Below, one piece after another: positions 25,001 through 36,292 of a stretch of 64,000 bases of DNA. The notes under the pieces are model-generated. The model had not been told where the DNA came from, did no database searches, and saw only the letters and a list, made by a program, of their open reading frames with translations. The translations under genes and the position numbers were made by a program. Positions within the stretch are counted from its first letter, which is position 1. Each line of letters opens with the position of its first letter. The stretch is from assembly GCF_964204645.1 (NCBI RefSeq), contig NC_134036.1, positions 5,777,600-5,841,599 of the forward strand. Direction: 5' to 3'. This DNA is from Tubulanus polymorphus. Lineage: Eukaryota > Nemertea > Palaeonemertea > Tubulaniformes > Tubulanidae.

Positions 25001-25844
25001 CGGTGCCGGTGCAGGTGCCGCTCCGTACGACGGATTGTACGGTGCTCCGAACTGTTGGTGCATCGGACCCATCATTCCCCACGCTGGAAAAATCGAAAGG
25101 AAATCTTTCAATACAAAATCGTCGAAATAAAACAGGCTAAGCCGACGGGAAGTAGCGCGATAGCAATTGAATGAGATGTCGATCGAATTTTCCTCGGCTT
25201 TAAACGAATTCATGATAAGTAAATGGATTTGGATTGTGATAAATTGTTAACCGAATGAAAGCACTCCGCGCGCTAAATTCAAGATATACTAATAAATATC
25301 TCCGTTTCTCAAATTTTGGCATCGATATCTATTCGTCAATCTTGCAGCTTGAACATTACGGACTTAACGAGTCGGCTTGAATTTCATAGAAGTATCGTAG
25401 TCGAGTGCTTTTTCAATTTGTCGAAGCGTTTATAGTACAGCACTTCAGTTCTATAAGCCTAATTTCGTTTCAATCTTTTATCAATTATATCGACTGGAAT
25501 CTTTGACAAACTACCCCTCAGCGCTTCGTTCGAGAATACGAATTACTGTTCGAAAATGTTCCGAGGGATTCGTTCTTGGTGTATACTTACGACTTCCACC
25601 CATGAAATCTGAAGAAAAAAACAAATAAGGAAATTATTTCTATTTCTCTAGTAAAGGCTGCGTCCTTTCCGCGGTATTTGAAGTATTGTGCGAATTACGC
25701 TCAAATCTAAATACAACAGCATCGGCTTTTTCCGATAATGATATGCAAATTGTATGCAAATTCTTCACGCTTTAGAAAAGAAAAACAGTACTCACACGCT
25801 TGAGCGCTTGCCAGTGCTAGGATTACAGCTATGACGACCTTCAT
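22049..25844 (-). CDS. Gene C: secreted Pro/Gly/Tyr-rich protein with Cys C-terminal module (246 aa)
   Basis: Coding exons are 25796-25844, 25591-25608, 24994-25083, 24455-24498, 23113-23272, 22667-22794 and 22049-22300, totalling 741 nt with closed frame. It is the shortest of the five because the Pro/Gly/Tyr exon (residues 68-120) has fewer repeats than in B. Residues 1-16 are MKVVIAVILALASAQA. Residues 23-52 contain WGMMGPMHQQFGAPY and an APAPAPAN run. The Cys motif ends the low-complexity exon. Residues 121-163 carry CPEGTMSGANP and LVCPKEDQ; residues 164-246 carry DWSQWECGQQ and end CQCD. B and C share introns, promoter and upstream array, so they are the most recent A-C duplicates. AATAAA lies on the minus strand at 21787-21792. 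Function unknown. Confidence 0.88.
22358..22580. repeat. 66-bp minisatellite in last intron of gene C
   Basis: Three to four near-identical 66-bp units, same orientation and intron as in genes A and B. Confidence 0.9.
24127..24270. mobile_element. MITE with GGGGCCGGTT-type ends
   Basis: An inverted-repeat element closes with ACCGGCCCC and contains repeated 'ggtcttaa' words in both orientations. A relative lies at 36163-36292. It sits in the intron between exons 4 and 5 of gene C. Confidence 0.65.
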
Positions 25845-26082
25845 CTGTGGTCATCGTGGCGATTTAGAAGGAGATTAGAGAAAAAAGAGACATGACAACA
25901 TGTTTCAATTACGAGCAATTATTTCCAGATGAAGGAGGTGAATGAATTGCTCCTAATCATCAGTAGAAGCTATGCAAGTGTGATACCATTTACACTCTAA
26001 TGCTACTATTAGCTATTATCACTATAACTATTACTTCTACTATCATTATTTTGATTATCATTATTACCATTATCATTATTAT

Positions 26083-26127
26083 TTTTATGCATTATTATTA
26101 TTATTAATATTATTATTATCATTATAA

Positions 26128-26183
<56 letters not shown>

Positions 26184-26238
26184 GTTATTATTATTATTAT
26201 TATTATTATCATTATTATTATTATTATCATTATTATTG

Positions 26239-26269
<31 letters not shown>

Positions 26270-26300
26270 CATTATTATTATTATAATCATTGATTATCAC
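26083..26300. repeat. (ATT)n microsatellite next to gene C's first exon
   Basis: About 215 bp of ATT/TTA triplets with ATC variants, ending immediately inside the 5' UTR intron. Asn- and Ile-repeat frames over it are artefacts. Confidence 0.95.
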
Positions 26301-26304
26301 TCAC

Positions 26305-26414
26305 CTCGAGATGATTTTCTTGCCCGAATCTAGATCAAACGGTTCTATCTCTCCGGTTCGGCGAGATATTAATCCTTAGTGACGGTGCCAGGTCTGGCGC
26401 GATGGGGTTTTATC
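26305..26414 (-). promoter_or_regulatory. Gene C promoter and 5' UTR exon
   Basis: The first exon ends CTCGAG|gtgagt (26299-26310), as in gene B. GATAAAACC at 26406-26414 on the minus strand is the TATA-like box, placing the start near 26375. The exon and core promoter match gene B closely. Confidence 0.7.
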
Positions 26415-26498
26415 CTGTGCGGATCTGTTCGCCAGGTGGCACATATTTTCATCGCTGACACGTCCGAAGCGAAATGAATCGTCGGTTTATCGGCGATT

Positions 26499-26559
26499 AA
26501 AACCGTCTCGGCCACCCGCTACCCATCGTGCTCACGCACACAAGCTCCGATGACTTATG
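26499..26559 (-). promoter_or_regulatory. Conserved upstream block AAACCGTCTCG ... GATGACTTATG (gene C)
   Basis: Same two words as upstream of genes A and B. Farther out, 26630-26735 is almost identical to 16430-16545 (contains 'cagcaccagctgtggct'), so the B-C duplication included about 500 bp of upstream DNA. Confidence 0.5.
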
Positions 26560-26754
26560 ACCCAGGCGCTCTGGTTACGAACAGAACTAGAAAAGATGAT
26601 CTAACGATTTGTTTTTCTATTGTAAAGGACATAAAAATCGGCCGCAGCACCAGCTGTGGCTGTTGTTAAAATCGCTGCAAAGTTTCATTTCAATGAAATA
26701 TGCACATAAATCTGTGGTTGAATTACGTTCATGAAACTCGAAATAGTTCAATAC

Positions 26755-27575
26755 GTAAAGTCAGTTACTGAGGGACTGTGTAATGTAAACCAGTGTTTAA
26801 ATACCACGGCACAGGGGTCAGTTACTGAAAGGTTGTTTAATGTAAACCAGTGTTGAAATACCGCGGTGCAGGGGTCAGTTACTATGAGGTTGTTTAATGT
26901 AAACCTGTGTTCAAATACCGCGGTACAGGGGTCAGTTATTGAAAGGTTGTTTAATGTAAACCAGTGTTTAGATACCGCGTTACAGGGGTCAGTTACTGAA
27001 AGGTTGTTTGATAAAAACCAGTGTTTAAATACCGCGGTACATGGGTCAGTTACTGAAAGGTTGCTTAATGTGAACCAGTGTTTAAATACCACGGTACCGG
27101 GGTCAGTTACTGAAAGGTTGTTTAATGTAAACCAGTGTTTAAATACCGCGGTACAAGGGTCAGTTACAGAAAGGTTGTTTAATGTAAACCAGTGTTTAAA
27201 TACCGCGGTACAGGGGTCAGTTACAGAAAGGTTGTTTAATGTAAACCAGTGTTTAAATACCGCGGTACAGGGGTCAGTTACTGAAAGATTGTTTAATGTA
27301 AACCAGTGTTTAAATACCGCGGTACAGGGGTCAGTTACAGAAAGGTTGTTTAATGTAAACCAGTGTTTAAATACCGCGGTACAGAGGTCAGTTACTGAAA
27401 GATTGTTTAATGTAAACCAGTGTTTAAATACCACGGTACAGGGGTCAGTTACTGAAAGATTGTTTAATGTAAACCAGTGTTTGATACCGCGGTACAGGGG
27501 TCAGTTACTGAAAGATTGTTTAATGTAAACCAGTGTTTAAATACTGCGGTATAGGGGTCAGTTACTGAAAAATTT
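26755..27575. repeat. 57-bp minisatellite upstream of gene C
   Basis: About 14 copies of the unit described at 16594-17095, with lower divergence between neighbours. Both strands are open for over 220 codons because the unit is a multiple of three; there is no start context or splice support for a gene. Confidence 0.92.
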
Positions 27576-28400
27576 CTTCATACTTTTCAACGGCCGAACG
27601 TCGGCCACGTAAATAAAATGAATCATTTCAAAACGATAGTAAAGCACCTACAGCTATTCATGTACCGGTTAAAGCGTTTCGGTAATCGCAAAACCGTCCA
27701 TTACGTGCGCGGTTATGTGGTCTTACGTCGGCACATTGCAACACGCCAGGTGTCCGTAATGGCCGATGATAAAGTATATCTATTCAAATACGGTTGACGT
27801 CCGGCCCCTCACGCGCAGCCGGTCACGCTGCCTGTATAAATCACGAAAAGGCAAGCATATCCGGGAAACGGCACCGTTGCAGTCCTACGTCGTGTTATAT
27901 AGCGGCGTGGTTGCGTAGGCGTTTGGCGATGGCTTCCATCTCGGCCAGTCGTGTAACATTCGACGAGTAGCTCAGCGGTACACTGTTGCATCGTGGCTGA
28001 GTGACAAGCAGGTTTCTAGCGGTACCTCGAAAACCGTGCTCCCGTCGTTTATAGTTTCGATGACCGATCCGAATAGATTAGATAGCGTTGATTTTTAACT
28101 AAGATACCAAGATCCGAACGGCGTAAACCGCTAGCCCACCAAAAGAGTAGGAAAAGGGTAACGATTTTCGGCTTCGATTAGGGTTCAGGTTGTGGGCTGT
28201 AGGTAAAACCTATTGGCTCTAGGTATCTGAGTCCAGCAGCACAGGGTTCGTCCATAAGGGCAAAATAACGTTTACACGAATAACGTCTGCCACATATCCA
28301 ATTCCTTTTAAATGACTCAGTTTTTGTCATGTTACGCTACCACTGGAAATGTTCGGATGAATTTCGATCGAATTGTCGAATTAATCCGGGGGCGTCGTCG
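27576..28400. other. Spacer upstream of gene C, no gene seen
   Basis: Contains only short frames. 27965-28020 has an A-box-like word (TAGCTCAGCGGTA) with a degenerate downstream B box, probably a tRNA-derived remnant. Confidence 0.5.
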
Positions 28401-28404
28401 TTTG

Positions 28405-28614
28405 TTTGTTGGTTTGTTTGTTTTTTTGTTGGCTTTACGTCACTTGGTTGGTTTCCCGAGACTAACCCGATTGGATTGTTTATTTAACGACGGGACGGCC
28501 TTACACGCGTTGCCCGTACACTGTAAGCAGTCAGCAGGACTCGAACCCACTTGTCATTCAGCACTGCTAGTGGATGTTGCAGCATCACGCCTTATCCACT
28601 GAGCTAACGAGGCC
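28405..28614 (-). mobile_element. tRNA-derived SINE
   Basis: On the minus strand a tRNA-like head begins GGCCTCGTTAGCTCAGTGGA (box A) and has GGGTTCGAGTCC (box B at 28538-28549). A body containing GACTAACC and CCAATCGGGTTAG-type words follows, and the tail is a run of CAAA units. The body is shared with 57545-57770. The head extends into SINE body rather than ending as a mature tRNA, so it is not called as a tRNA gene. Confidence 0.65.
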
Positions 28615-28624
28615 GCTGTAAAGC

Positions 28625-28690
28625 ACACTAGCGACACCTGGCGGATCATGTTCGCTTGCCGTAAGCGGAACCCTCGATTGCCACAGTCGA
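28625..28690. repeat. Partial copy of CTCF-motif-bearing repeat
   Basis: Contains TAGCGACACCTGGCGG and CCCTCGATTGCCACAG, the right end of the family also seen near 36590, 40620, 44410 and 63220. Confidence 0.55.
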
Positions 28691-29086
28691 ACGTGACGAG
28701 TCGACGAAACAGCGTTTAAAAAACCTGACGTTTCTTGCGTTATCAAAGTTTTGGTAGACGAATATTCGAAAAAACTGATCGATAATTCGTCTTTGAAAAT
28801 AGTGCATACACAATCGAGTAAAATCGAAAGTTCACTCGGAACTCTATGTAGAAATGTATATAGGAAGTATAGGGCCATCGATACTGGAATCGTAGGTTCC
28901 TGAAATATTTAGATCGCGTTTCGAGTACTCACTTGTGTCTCAGCGACGCGCTCTCCGAAGCTCAGGTCCTGGAACACGACCTACGCACAATCATCTCGAG
29001 ATGATTGCCCGCAGACACGACGCACGGGGACGAAAACCAAAATCATATACAAACAAACGAATATCGTCTACGGCGAATAAACGACC

Positions 29087-29092
29087 TTTATT
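29087..29092 (-). terminator. Candidate poly(A) signal of gene D
   Basis: AATAAA on the minus strand about 165 bp after the stop codon of gene D. Gene E has the same signal in the same local context (36906-36911). Confidence 0.55.
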
Positions 29093-29255
29093 TCACAAAT
29101 GATTATGCGCTTTTCTTTTCCAAGCGATACGACTTTTTAAACTATCTAATTATATTCAAATATGTAAATAGCAAACGGGGTTTTCGCGGGTCGGGCGGGC
29201 GTTCGATGTGCGTCGGAATGGTCGCCCGACCGCTTATGGCTCCGCTGTTCGGCAT

Positions 29256-32200
29256 CTAGACGCATTCGACTTTGTATTTAAGAGCTTCGGGCGGTCCGCT
29301 CGGCGCGGTGGTACCGGTGACTCGAACCTGCAACAGTTCGCCCTCGGACGTGAACGTGTCCTTGTCTCCCGGTGTGCCACACACCAAAGCGCTGTAGTCG
29401 GCGTCCTCGTTGTTGCCCTTGATGTTGATTTGGAAGCCGTCAGCGCACGAGCTGTCCGTGTTGAAGAAATAATCGTCGATCGTGATTTTCACTTTCTGCA
29501 ATATCGAATAACGAAACGAGCGATGCATTGGGATAAAGCGCATAGGGAGGTCGGTTATACGGAAATAGTGTCTATCCGGCCTTCGTCGAAATAGAAATGG
29601 GATCAGGTTATCATTTTTGTATCAGTTCTGTCCCGCGATGCCGTCAGGTTCGAATCCCTCGCGGCGCCATCGGGTTCAAGCCCCGGTCGCGGCGGTGTTT
29701 CTGTTCGACGACGCGGTCAACCTACCTTACCAGCCTCGCACGAGTAATAAGTGGTGGTGTCGACTTTGTTTTCGATGTCGCCGTAGATGACGGCTACGTC
29801 GGTGGCCGCTGTGGTCGCGTATTTGATGGTACCTTCAGGTAATCTTGCTGAATGCGAAATAGAAGAAAATAAGTCTACATTTGTTCTATATCAATGGTTA
29901 TGATAATAATAATAATTTATAACAATAATAACAATAATAATATAATAACAATTATTATTATTATTATTATTCTTATCATAATAACAATAATAATAATAAT
30001 AACAACGATATTGATAATTATCACGATAATGCGATTTTAATAGCGCTCAATCCAGCCAGAATGCTCAGAGCGCTTTACATGTCAATAAATAACACCTCAA
30101 AAAGATAGCATTTCACCCGCTTCAGTGCGTCTACACTGCAGTGGGGTATATAAATCGGTGAAGGACCGCGCTAGTGCGCCGCATTGCAGTGTATCCATGT
30201 TATTCGTGATAAGTTTTTAAGTCTATTTAAAACATGGCAGCTTCTGCCGGTCGTAGTGAAATACTAGCAACTAACGATACACCGCACCGCGGCGTAGACG
30301 CACTACAGCAGTATTCCCGTTACACAACTAAATGGGGAAAAATCTTTTTAACCCTCTAGTGCTTCAGCCCTTATGTATAATATTTCCTATGTTTTCTGCA
30401 TACTCTCGCCGCATAAATACAACAGAATTCAGTAGCAGTTTCGAAAAATTTGAGAAAAAAATTTTCTTCATATTTCAATGAACGTAATGTGGACATCAGG
30501 CTATAGAGCCTGGTTCTAAAGTTTCAATTCATGACCACAATACCTGGACGCCATCTATCATGAAAACTATGTACTAAGTGTCAACTTCTGTGGGCATCAG
30601 GCTTTCCGGGCAATTTTTTAGATTCCTTATATAACTTGCAAGTCAGCTATGATTGGATTAAGTTTGTCCGCGTGCGTTTCCAGCACTTTTGGGTATCGGT
30701 TAGTCAGCACTGATGGAACTGATTGCTAACGAAGGCTGACAAAGCTTGTCCGACAATTTTTGGGCACTATTGGAAAATTCGCGGCCACTATGAGTAATAT
30801 TATAAAGGAGCAACTAATGAAACTTGATGAGCTGTTTGAAGTGCGTGAGGTGGACAGTTGAGTGTTGACGAGTTCGATAAATATGCGAAGGTGATTAATT
30901 GTTAAATGATAGACATTAATAGACTATAGACGAATGTATGAATACGCCCACGCTTGGAGTGGGAGCTTTCACCAGGTTCATCAGGTGAATGAGTGATGAA
31001 AATAATATAAATGCGGGTACTTGAAGTAAGCTAGTTTATCCACGAAGCACAATCCGCCTAGTTTTGATAGTAATATTCCGCTTAGACTGTTACCGGTATC
31101 AACTTAACCGCAGTAAGAGACAGTGCCTACTGTATTTCACAAACTCTTACTCAGTATTTGATACCAACTCGGGGTAGAATTTTACCGGTATCAACTTTAC
31201 CGCAGTGAGAGACAGAGTCTACCGTATTTCACAAACTCTCACTCAGTATTTGACACCAACTCGGGGTAGAATTTTACCGGTATCAACTTTACCGCAGTAA
31301 GAGACAGAGCCTACTGTATTTCACAAACTCTTACTCAGTATTTGACAGCAACTCGGGGTATAATTTTACCGGTATCAACTTTACCGCAGTTTAAGACAGA
31401 GTCTACTGTATTTCACAAACTCTTACTCAGTATTTGACACCAACTTTTGGGTAGAATTTTACCGATCTGACTTTTGACCGCAGCAAAAGATGCAGACAAG
31501 GTCTATTTCCATTGCTCGGATTGCTCGCCATACTTACGGCATTTCTTCTCCGGTTCCGGTTTCGGGCAGTTCGGATGGTTAGGGTACCGTTGACAGACCC
31601 ACGGAGCGACCGGGTACGTACTCGGCGGATATGGGTGAGGTTGGTAGGGTTGCTGCTGCTGCGGGTACTGGTAGAACTGCGATGGCGGCTGCGGCTGCGG
31701 CTGCGGCTGTTGTCCGTAGGGTGGCCACATTTGTTGATACGGCATTTGAGACTGAAAATACACACAGAATCGATACGCTATTCGTCTATACTTGTTCGAA
31801 GACGCTAAATCCAATATAGCACTATTATGAGGGGATTACGAACGAAATTATATTTTTCACAACTTTTTCGAAAACCGGGCTTTTGCTCGGTGAAGGGGAC
31901 ATTTTTGGACTCGATTTTATTACTTAGTACTTACTCCCGGGTATGCTGGATGCGTGTGAGCTGGATCTGTTGACTGTATAATGAGAAAAGTATTTGATAG
32001 CCATCACAATGTTTGGTTATATTAACGACCCAACTTAGGTGTTTCAGCAAAATTATGATTAGTTACTAATGACGGTTAGTTCATTCTCAATAACTTCAAC
32101 GATTTAGCATAATTATGATTAGTCATAATGACGACCTTTTTGATCTCAATAACTTCAATGTTTCAGTAAAATTATGATTAGTTACTAATGACGACCTTCA

Positions 32201-33658
32201 CATTCTCGATAATTTCGACGATTCAGTAAAATTATGATTCGTTAATAAATACGACCTTCTCATCTTCAATAACTTTAAACGATTCAATCAATTTATGATC
32301 GGTTACTTATGACGACCTACTCATTCCCTATGACTTAAAAGTTTGATCAGTTTTTCTATTACTCTAAAAAGAGTAAAGAAACTCAGTCCCTAGTAATCAG
32401 ACTGATTGCACTAAGCTCTGATTCACCTAGTAGTCGCTATGATGTATCGTACTTACATCATGTTGGTGCATGTATGGTTGTGTCATTGGCCATTGCCCCG
32501 GGTGTTGGTGTTGATTGGCGTGTGCGTGGTTCGGATCGGTGTTCTGTAATTTCGAATCAAAATTCAGCGTTAGACAATATTATTTTCTTGATATCGTCAC
32601 ATAGCTGCGAGTAGAACAGCCGCAATGGGTTCTCGGTGAACCCCCTCTCCTCACAGCTGTAGCGGGAGAGCTGCGAGTAGAACAGTCGCAATAGGTTCAC
32701 GGTGAACCCCCTCTCCTCACAGCTGTAGCGGGAGAGCAGCGAATGGAACAAACGCAATAGGTTCTCGGTGAACCCGCTCTCCTCACAGCTGTAGCGGGAG
32801 AGCTGCGAGTAGAACAGTCGCAATAGGTTCACGGTGAACCCCCTCTCCTCACAGCTGTAGCGGGAGAGCAGCGAATGGAACAAACGCAATAGGTTCTCGG
32901 TGAACCCGCTCTCCTCACAGCTGTAGCGGGAGAGCTGCGAGTAGAACAGTCGCAATAGGTTCACGGTGAACCCCCTCTCCTCACAGCTGTAGCGGGAGAG
33001 CTGCGAGTAGAACAGTCGCAATAGGTTCACGGTGAACCCCCTCTCCTCACAGCTGTAGCGGGAGAGCTGCGAGTAGAACAGACGCAATAGGTTCTCGGTG
33101 AACCCTCTCTCCTCACAGCTGTAGCAGGAAAGCAGCGAATGGAACAAACGCAATAGGTTCTCGGTGAACCCGCTATCCTCACAGCTGTAGTGGGAGATCA
33201 GCGAGTTAAACAGGCCATTTTGGGTTCTTGTTGAACCCTCGTTCGGCTAGTCAAGCATCTTCGTTGCCGATAATCTTTAAGCTGTAGGGTTAATGATAAA
33301 CCTATCGTTTGAGTTAGTCTTACCGCGTGGCTATGAACGTAACCGATGTACGGTGGCTGTCCCTGGTGCGAGTGCTGATTCGGGTCCGCTGAAATAGCAA
33401 ACAACATATTCCGATGAATTCATGTGTTACGAAACATCGTTTAGAAAGTAAGTGTACGGCTTAAGTTATTTAATTTCGACTTTCATTGTTTACGGTCAGT
33501 CTGTTTTACTACTTATAAGAGGATGTTTTGTATCGGTACGTACGCTGTTGGTATCCCCAATCTGAAAGAGATCGAATATCATCACCATTACTACTGTAAT
33601 TATCAATATTAATATGATTATTATTGCAGCTATTGTATTTCGATGATGCAGCAATGGG

Positions 33659-33708
<50 letters not shown>

Positions 33709-34437
33709 CATTATTATTATTATTATTTTGCTATGTTTCATGTAAAACTTTAGAATATATAAATTTAAATAGTTACATAATAGAAATGACGAACTACGTA
33801 ATCGATATGATTATATCGATATACGTTTTTACGATATAACAGTAGGTTAGATATATAGGAAGCAATATTTGTATCAGACGTTACCCTAACAAAACGATAA
33901 AGAAAAAACAAACCGGAAAGAGAATAGAAAAACTGAACAAAACTCTAAATAATAATGAATTAAACACATCTGAGATATAGATATTTTGATCAAGGCTATT
34001 GGCAAATAATTCTTTTAACTGTAATTTGACATAAGTTTGATTTTCAAGCTATATTTGAAGCCGTTAATAGAGGGTGCATTGTTTAGGATTAAATCTAAAC
34101 TGTTCCCAAATTTTTTGAACATCTGCTTTTATTGAAAAGCGTTTCAAGACTAGGGCAAGATAAGCGTTGCACTCTTGTAGCGATGGAGAGCTGGGGAAAA
34201 TAATTCATCTGATTTCCTTAGCGTCTTAAGTGTTTTAAGAAGCTTATCTTATCCTATCATATTTTTTCCTATAATGTTTTCATCGAGATTTTTGTTTTTT
34301 GAAAAACTTCACGGGAACGGACGGTCGACGGAAATGACGTCACGTATTTATGCAAATCGTGCGTCACGACGACGGGTATCATACTTACACGCTTGAGCGC
34401 CAACTACCGCTAAAAGTATCAAACACGCTGCCTTCAT
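29256..34437 (-). CDS. Gene D: secreted Gln/Pro/His-rich protein with Cys C-terminal module (277 aa)
   Basis: Eight coding exons close in frame (834 nt): 34389-34437, 33544-33561, 33324-33388, 32457-32543, 31935-31973, 31538-31751, 29726-29847 and 29256-29495 (stop TAG). Residues 1-16 (MKAACLILLAVVGAQA) form the signal peptide. Residues 23-86 are rich in His, Gln and Pro (PNQHSHQGQPPYIGY). Residues 87-157 carry Gln-Pro runs and end WVCQRYPNHPNCPK. Residues 158-198 hold LPEGT and YYSCEAGK. Residues 199-277 contain CADGFQINIKGNNEDADY, CGTPG and SGPPEALKYKVEC. The last two exons correspond to those of A-C, with a shared GTTAxSGPPEAL word, while the middle exons differ in number and composition. 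Histidine clusters could bind metal (inference). Family not recognised. Confidence 0.87.
29888..30010. repeat. AAT/ATT microsatellite
   Basis: Imperfect AAT and ATT runs in the intron before gene D's last two exons. Confidence 0.85.
30114..30369. mobile_element. MITE, second copy of the 861-1152 family
   Basis: Inverted relative to the first copy. AGTGCGTCTACAC and TGTATCGTTAGTTGCTAG are recognisable (minus strand for the latter). It lies in gene D's intron between exons 6 and 7. Confidence 0.65.
31075..31475. repeat. 92-bp minisatellite in gene D intron
   Basis: About four copies of a unit contain CAACTCGGGGTAGAATTTTA, CCGGTATCAACTTTACCGCA and GTATTTCACAAACTCTTACT. The same intron of gene E has copies (37780-37960). 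Inverted copies fill the GPCR region (46640-54735). Confidence 0.88.
32030..32345. repeat. ~60-bp tandem repeat in gene D intron 4
   Basis: About five copies of a unit with AAAATTATGATTAGTTACTA and ATGACGACCTTCTCATTCTC. The matching intron of gene E has it (38570-38970). Inverted copies are at 55550-55830. Confidence 0.85.
32596..33245. repeat. 66-bp minisatellite in gene D intron 3, inverted
   Basis: About ten copies of the same unit as in genes A-C, but in the opposite orientation and in a different intron. The unit keeps the minus strand open for almost 200 codons, which is an artefact. Confidence 0.92.
33657..33728. repeat. (ATT)n microsatellite
   Basis: A nearly pure ATT run in gene D's first coding intron. 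Confidence 0.95.
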
Positions 34438-35357
34438 CTAGGAAAAATAAGAACGTCTCTGATGATAACATTATGAGTCAGATGATCGTAGCCAGGTCGT
34501 AGGTTCGAATTCCGCACATTACCAGAAGATTGTCCCCACAGGACACTTACTTCAATAACGACAATAATACATTTTTAAAGATATCTCCGAAATGCAAGCC
34601 CGTGTCGGGGTTCGGGGACCGGGCGTAACGGACGAACGCCCGACAATTTTTCAAAGTGTCTTTCAAAGAATTCAGTGTAAAAAATTTTGGTTGAAGTTTT
34701 TTTTGCAAAAATTGGATATACAATGTTTTTTGTTTTTCAAATGAAAAGTCATCGATGCTCAAATGATGTATTCCGGTACACGGGCACTTCGTGTTAACCG
34801 TCCTTTTTCGAAAGGAAACCGCCCCATCTATCTTGGAATAGAATTGACCCCTCAAAAAGCACGGCACGGGCCTGAAATGCGTATATATTTGTTTCTGTAT
34901 GGACGGTTTTGGAATAAAATTGCTTGAAATTATCAGTTCATCGAAATCGTTACCAAGCTTATTTCATACGAATCTATCCGAGCAGAAATGAATTAAAAGA
35001 ATCTATAATAATATAAGGAAACTTAGAATAAATGAAACGAAATGAATTCGCGTTTATCGAAATACGTCCGAAATGACCCTCAGAGCAATTAGAATTTAAC
35101 CAACTTTAGAGCAAGTAGTCCCCCCCCCCCCGGGGCCATTTTTGCTGAAAAAGTTAGTTAAAGATGACCGGCGAATAGATATCACGGTCAAAACGGACTT
35201 CTGATTGTCAGTACGTCAACTATCCACTGGTTGACTTTCGAGCAACTGCACTGCAGTTTTTGAATTTCAGAAAATACGTCATTTCGAAAGAAATTGTCTC
35301 GATGTCATCATTTTTGCGAGTCTTCCCCCGCTCCGCTCGCGTCTTTTTCCCACCTAC

Positions 35358-35477
35358 CTTTTTGCCGTGTGTTCAGAGCTTTTTCGTCGATTTCAGAGAA
35401 GATCGCGTTAATAATTCGATGAACTGGTTAAAATCCTCGATGTGACCGAGTCGTCTCGACGCGTCGGGTTTTTATGC
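35358..35477 (-). promoter_or_regulatory. Gene D promoter and 5' UTR exon
   Basis: GCATAAAAACC on the minus strand (35467-35477) is a good TATA box; the start would lie near 35437. The non-coding first exon ends GGCAAAAAG|gtaggt at 35352-35366 and splices to the acceptor immediately before the ATG at 34437. Confidence 0.72.
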
Positions 35478-35760
35478 GCGCCCGTTCGATTTGTCACACC
35501 ACGCCCCGCGGCGGCGCGTGGTTTTTGCCGAGACACCCACCTGCGACGAGCGGCTGGCGCCCGAACATTCCATCCATCCTTGCCACACCGTAGAACACAC
35601 CTCGCCGTGAGTAAGACGCGGCGGCGACAGGTGTGCGCTCGGTGATCTACACCGAATCGCGGCCGTAATGGATTTCTCGTAGCTGGTGCGCATTGTTTTC
35701 GGCGTTATGGGTCAATTGCGCGCTGCGCAACGTGCGAAGACGCAACGCCGGCGATTTATG
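35478..35760 (-). promoter_or_regulatory. Conserved upstream region of gene D
   Basis: This stretch is nearly identical by eye to 43091-43370 upstream of gene E, including TGGCGCCCGAAC, CATCCATCCTTGCCACACCG and CGTAATGGATTTCTCGTAGC. It is better conserved than the introns of the two genes, suggesting a functional regulatory region or very recent gene conversion. Confidence 0.65.
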
Positions 35761-36162
35761 CGTTCTTTCTTTTCGCGTGAAGCCGGCCTCCCAGCTGCGG
35801 CGGCCTCCAGCGGCGAAAAGTGTCGGACTGTGAGTCCACGGTTTTCGACCTAAAAACTAAAAACTAAAAGCCGGCGGTCGTCGTCGGGCGCATTTTCGGA
35901 GCTCCGTCGTCTGAGAAACGAAATCGATTTAATCAAATCCTTTTACTTGTTTGATGTTAAATACTGCGATTAACATCAGTGGTCCATTCGCAGTTTTTTG
36001 TTTCGATTTTTTATTTTCGATATTTACAGACTTAAAACATTAGAATAATGAACTGATTCGTATTCTTAAGTCAATCTCAAGAGGAACTGGGTCCAAAACG
36101 ATTACCCCGAGTCCCAGTTCTGGTGATCATAATTCACAGCTTCTTCGGGACCGCGTGTAGCC

Positions 36163-36292
36163 AGGGGCCGGTTGCAGAGTCATGGCTTAGCCTTAAGACC
36201 AGTCTAAGACCAATTTAGTTCTATAGCCAATCTAACAACTTTAAGATTTAGGACCATTTTTGGATATAAAGCATGACTGGGCAACGGGCCCC
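36163..36292. mobile_element. MITE with GGGGCCGG ends
   Basis: Begins AGGGGCCGGTTGCA and ends TGCCCAGTCATG-type inverted words with GGGCCCC at the edge. Internal 'cttaagacc' words match the element at 24127-24270. Confidence 0.6.

Noticed and set aside
26009-26300. Poly-Ile and poly-Asn frames
   Set aside because: They translate an ATT microsatellite.
26748-27528. Long overlapping frames on both strands (over 220 codons)
   Set aside because: They lie entirely within the 57-bp minisatellite, whose length is a multiple of three; no start context, splice sites or non-repeat sequence support a protein.
28520-28614. Functional tRNA gene
   Set aside because: Boxes A and B are present, but the element continues into a SINE body shared with 57545-57770 and ends in a CAAA tail.
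28937-29000. Possible extra first exon (CACAA|gtgagt on the minus strand)
   Set aside because: A donor-like site and an ATCATCTCGAG word resemble the gene B and C first exons, but no TATA box or downstream coding exon could be found.
31512-31819. Plus-strand Arg/Ala-rich frames opposite gene D exon 6
   Set aside because: Antisense shadow of the Gln-Pro exon; the minus-strand reading has splice sites and a paralogue in gene E.
32557-33153. 198-codon minus-strand frame with 22-residue repeats
   Set aside because: It is the 66-bp minisatellite in an intron of gene D, read through by periodicity.
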